A DNA stretch of 64,000 bases from an uncultured Bacteroidota bacterium. GTDB lineage: Bacteria > Bacteroidota > Bacteroidia > 2-12-FULL-35-15. Where the stretch lies: contig CAINDA010000034.1 in assembly GCA_903847205.1 (NCBI GenBank), positions 59,620 through 123,619 of the forward strand, read 5' to 3'. Each line of letters opens with the position of its first letter. Positions within the stretch are counted from its first letter, which is position 1. Below are positions 62,136-64,000 of the stretch, in pieces. The notes beneath the pieces were generated by a model. The model made no database searches. It saw only the letters and a list, made by a program, of their open reading frames with translations, and was not told the DNA's origin. The position numbers and the translations under genes are program-made.

Positions 62136-62891
62136 ATGAAAAAAATATATTTTTTCTTATTTTGTTTTCTGACAATTGCCCAATCATACAGGGCTCAAAA
62201 CGATAGCCTTAAAAATTATTCAAAAGAAAACTGGAAAATTAATTTTCAGATAGCCCCTAATTATGCATATAGAATTGCTAAAAAAATTAATGATAACAAT
62301 ACATATCCTCCAAATTATTCTGAACTATATGTTAATGAAGAAAACAATATGTATAGCTTGCATTTTTCAATTAGTGGAACAAAAAAAATTGCCCGGCGGA
62401 TTGATTTGAACTTTGGTGTAATAATAGATAATCAAGGCTATAAAACTAAAGAATTTCAGTTGGCAGAGGTTAATAAATATGGAGTTGTTATATCCCCGAT
62501 AAAAAAATTTGTTTATATATTTGACTATAGGTATTTTGGAGTAAGCTTAAGCAGCACAGAAAAATTAAGATTAAATGACAAAACGTATTTGTTTTTTACA
62601 AACGGCATCAACTATTATTTTCAGTCCCGGATAATTAGCATCCAATCTGGACTTGATATGAATGAAAGATCTAGAGGTTATCTTCTGCCCACCAATGATC
62701 TTAGTGTGTTTGTTTTTGCCGGCCTCAATTTTAAGATAGAGCAAAAATATTCTATTTCAATCTCTCCTTTTTTTAATTACTTTTTAACTCCACTTACTGA
62801 TCCGTACGCAAAAGACGGGAGTTCTTATCAACAGAATTTTTTTTCTACAGGGATTGAATTAGGAATTCATTATAACATTTGTAAGAAATAA
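62136..62891 (+). CDS. Hypothetical outer membrane beta-barrel protein
   Basis: About 251 residues from the ATG at 62136, which yields a signal peptide (MKKIYFFLFCFLTIAQSYRA). An upstream ATG at 61962 would add 58 residues overlapping the previous gene and is unlikely. The mature protein alternates hydrophobic and polar residues in strands (RIDLNFGVIIDNQGYK, FAGLNFKIEQKYSISISPF, STGIELGIHYNICK), as in small outer-membrane barrels. No family recognised. Confidence 0.75.
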   Translation: MKKIYFFLFCFLTIAQSYRAQNDSLKNYSKENWKINFQIAPNYAYRIAKKINDNNTYPPNYSELYVNEENNMYSLHFSISGTKKIARRIDLNFGVIIDNQGYKTKEFQLAEVNKYGVVISPIKKFVYIFDYRYFGVSLSSTEKLRLNDKTYLFFTNGINYYFQSRIISIQSGLDMNERSRGYLLPTNDLSVFVFAGLNFKIEQKYSISISPFFNYFLTPLTDPYAKDGSSYQQNFFSTGIELGIHYNICKK

Positions 62892-62940
62892 TAATGCTTA
62901 AAAGTTGCCCAGGCATCAACACAAAATATACGCGAAAAAG

Positions 62941-62996
62941 CCCAGTAGTCGCTAAGCTGTGCTTAGTGACTTTTTAACTTGCAGGCTCTGTCTGCC
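62941..62996 (+). terminator. Terminator hairpin plus GCAGGCTCTGTCTGC, repeat family 2 copy B
   Basis: AGTCGCTAAGC (62947-62957), TGT, GCTTAGTGACT (62961-62971) and TTTT form an 11-bp stem with one G-T pair. GCAGGCTCTGTCTGC follows. The block matches 54248-54300 at most positions, with pairing preserved. It terminates the barrel gene. Confidence 0.78.
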
Positions 62997-63074
62997 CATT
63001 TCATTATTCCGCATTTTTTGCGGGATGAAAATAAGCCGCTATCAATAAAAATTATTTAAAAGAGTATATTACCC

Positions 63075-63716
63075 ATGATAGTACCTTCAATGACATTGGA
63101 AGAAATTCGAAAAGAGATTGAAAAAGATTATCCTATTCTTCATCGCAAAGCTACTTATGTTGCACATGATTTAATAAGAGAATTAAGCAAAGCCCAAAAG
63201 GAAAAAGCGGGCATATATTTCTTTGATTATTATTCGAAATACAAAAACCATTGGATTTATAAAATAGAGATTACTAAGAAGCAAACATTTTATACATACG
63301 TTCTTCTCTACCATAACGGAAGAGGTTATATGGCGCTTTTTGTAGCAATGAAATATGAAAAAGAGATTGATCCGGAACGAATGATTATTATTTTTCATAC
63401 CGGGCATTTCTTTGATCGTTATAACGAACGCCTCAAATTAGGCTTAAAAACAATTAGAGAAATTATTCCTATTTACATGAATGAAAATAATAAATATGAT
63501 ATTAAGGAACTTGAAGAAATAGAGCCAGGTGTAGTTACAATGTTTTGCCTGATTGAATCAGGGGCAGTGCTGGGTACATATAACCGCCATCTAAAGCTTA
63601 TTAAAGCAAATACCTTTCTGCCCCTTGATATGCTCAGCAGAAACCAGCTCGAATTAAAAGCAGCATTGAAATTACAAATGGAAAAATATAAGCATTCATC
63701 AGCCAGTTTACACTAA
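63075..63716 (+). CDS. Hypothetical protein with HTGHFFDRYNERL motif
   Basis: A 213-residue soluble protein. After a helical start (TLEEIRKEIEKDYPILHRKA) come mixed strands (IYKIEITKKQTFYTYVLLYH) and a conserved-looking block IIFHTGHFFDRYNERLKLG (about 105-123), followed by EEIEPGVVTMFCLIESGAVL and a helical end. His and Arg residues in the block could be catalytic or nucleic-acid binding, but I know no family name. Start ATG at 63075; an internal ATG at 63090 is also possible. Confidence 0.72.
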   Translation: MIVPSMTLEEIRKEIEKDYPILHRKATYVAHDLIRELSKAQKEKAGIYFFDYYSKYKNHWIYKIEITKKQTFYTYVLLYHNGRGYMALFVAMKYEKEIDPERMIIIFHTGHFFDRYNERLKLGLKTIREIIPIYMNENNKYDIKELEEIEPGVVTMFCLIESGAVLGTYNRHLKLIKANTFLPLDMLSRNQLELKAALKLQMEKYKHSSASLH

Positions 63717-64000
63717 ATGACCGTCAGATTATAAAAAAACACTTCTTTCAACCTCCTCAGATCTCCCCGAACCAATAAACCTTCTTCAAGTAATAAAAAA
63801 ACAATTATCTAACTAATACTTCTGAAATCTCTCACAACACATTTCAATGTAATCATGACACTTTTTCATGTTACTACTACGCTTTTCTATAAAATCATGA
63901 CACATCTTACATTAATATAAACATTTTTAATCTAACCATTAAAATTTTTATATGTAATAATTAATATTTTTATTGTAATTATAATATTTTAAAAGATCGG
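63717..64000. other. AT-rich non-coding end of the window
   Basis: The last ~285 bp are over 70% A/T. The words AATCATGACAC and TCATGACACAT recur near 63853 and 63895. No ORF of note, promoter or terminator is convincing. Confidence 0.5.

Noticed and set aside
1..64000. tRNA, rRNA, transposase and phage genes
   Set aside because: Looked for characteristic T-loop sequences, rRNA motifs, DDE/tyrosine recombinase motifs and phage structural genes; none found.

Overview
The window comes from a low-GC member of the Bacteroidota. The evidence is consistent: secreted proteins end in type IX secretion (T9SS) type A sorting domains, promoters fit TTTG-N19/20-TAnnTTTG, recognisable Shine-Dalgarno sequences are largely absent, and the block nusB / DUF1573 lipoprotein / yajC / ybbR and a DUF3276 (PUR-type) gene are phylum-typical. 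No rRNA, tRNA, CRISPR array or transposase was found.

Layout. 1-16.6 kb (minus strand): cell-surface and secreted proteins. These are two GloVer-repeat proteins, an SBBP beta-propeller protein with a dockerin-like segment, a PKD protein, a lysyl-endopeptidase-like serine protease, a tandem pair of TPR proteins, and a heptad-repeat ORF next to a helical/carboxypeptidase-regulatory-like protein. 16.7-24.8 kb (minus): housekeeping block with a dihydroorotase-like protein that has lost metal ligands, a BatA-like membrane protein, YbbR, YajC, a DUF1573 lipoprotein, NusB and a leucine-dehydrogenase-type enzyme. 25-31 kb: ABC exporter, DUF3276 protein, GDCCVxC protein, NamZ-type muramidase, LolC/E-like permease, and a toxin-antitoxin pair bracketed by two copies of the permease 3' end. 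31-45.8 kb: TPR and coiled-coil proteins, a 21-bp-repeat ORF next to an FN3 protein, tandem OmpA-like proteins, cystathionine beta-synthase-like enzyme, a metal receptor-like protein, a patatin/BamA-type protein, and a membrane pyrophosphatase with a 175-residue cysteine-rich tail.

45.8-63.7 kb is an accessory strip, all on the plus strand. Short gene groups are separated by eight copies of a ~53-bp element: a terminator-like hairpin, a T-run and a TATATTTG promoter box. Cargo includes a third GloVer protein, lipoproteins, an RibD/DHFR-like protein, an alpha/beta hydrolase, a hybrid histidine kinase, two TMEM175-like proteins, a DUF2200 protein, an arsenic cluster (arsR-arsM-arsC plus a MerT-like membrane protein, with no Acr3/ArsB pump) and several unrecognised genes.

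The most interesting pattern is that single genes are repeatedly bracketed by direct repeats, in two cases derived from the 3' end of the preceding gene. The toxin-antitoxin pair lies between two copies of the last codons of the permease that differ only at synonymous positions. The GloVer gene at 45.96 kb lies between the intact 3' end of the pyrophosphatase gene and a decayed copy of it. The DUF2200 gene and the gene at 59.6 kb are also bracketed by direct repeats. Together with the hairpin/promoter elements this suggests gene-by-gene accretion by a recombination process I cannot assign to a known integron or transposon type.
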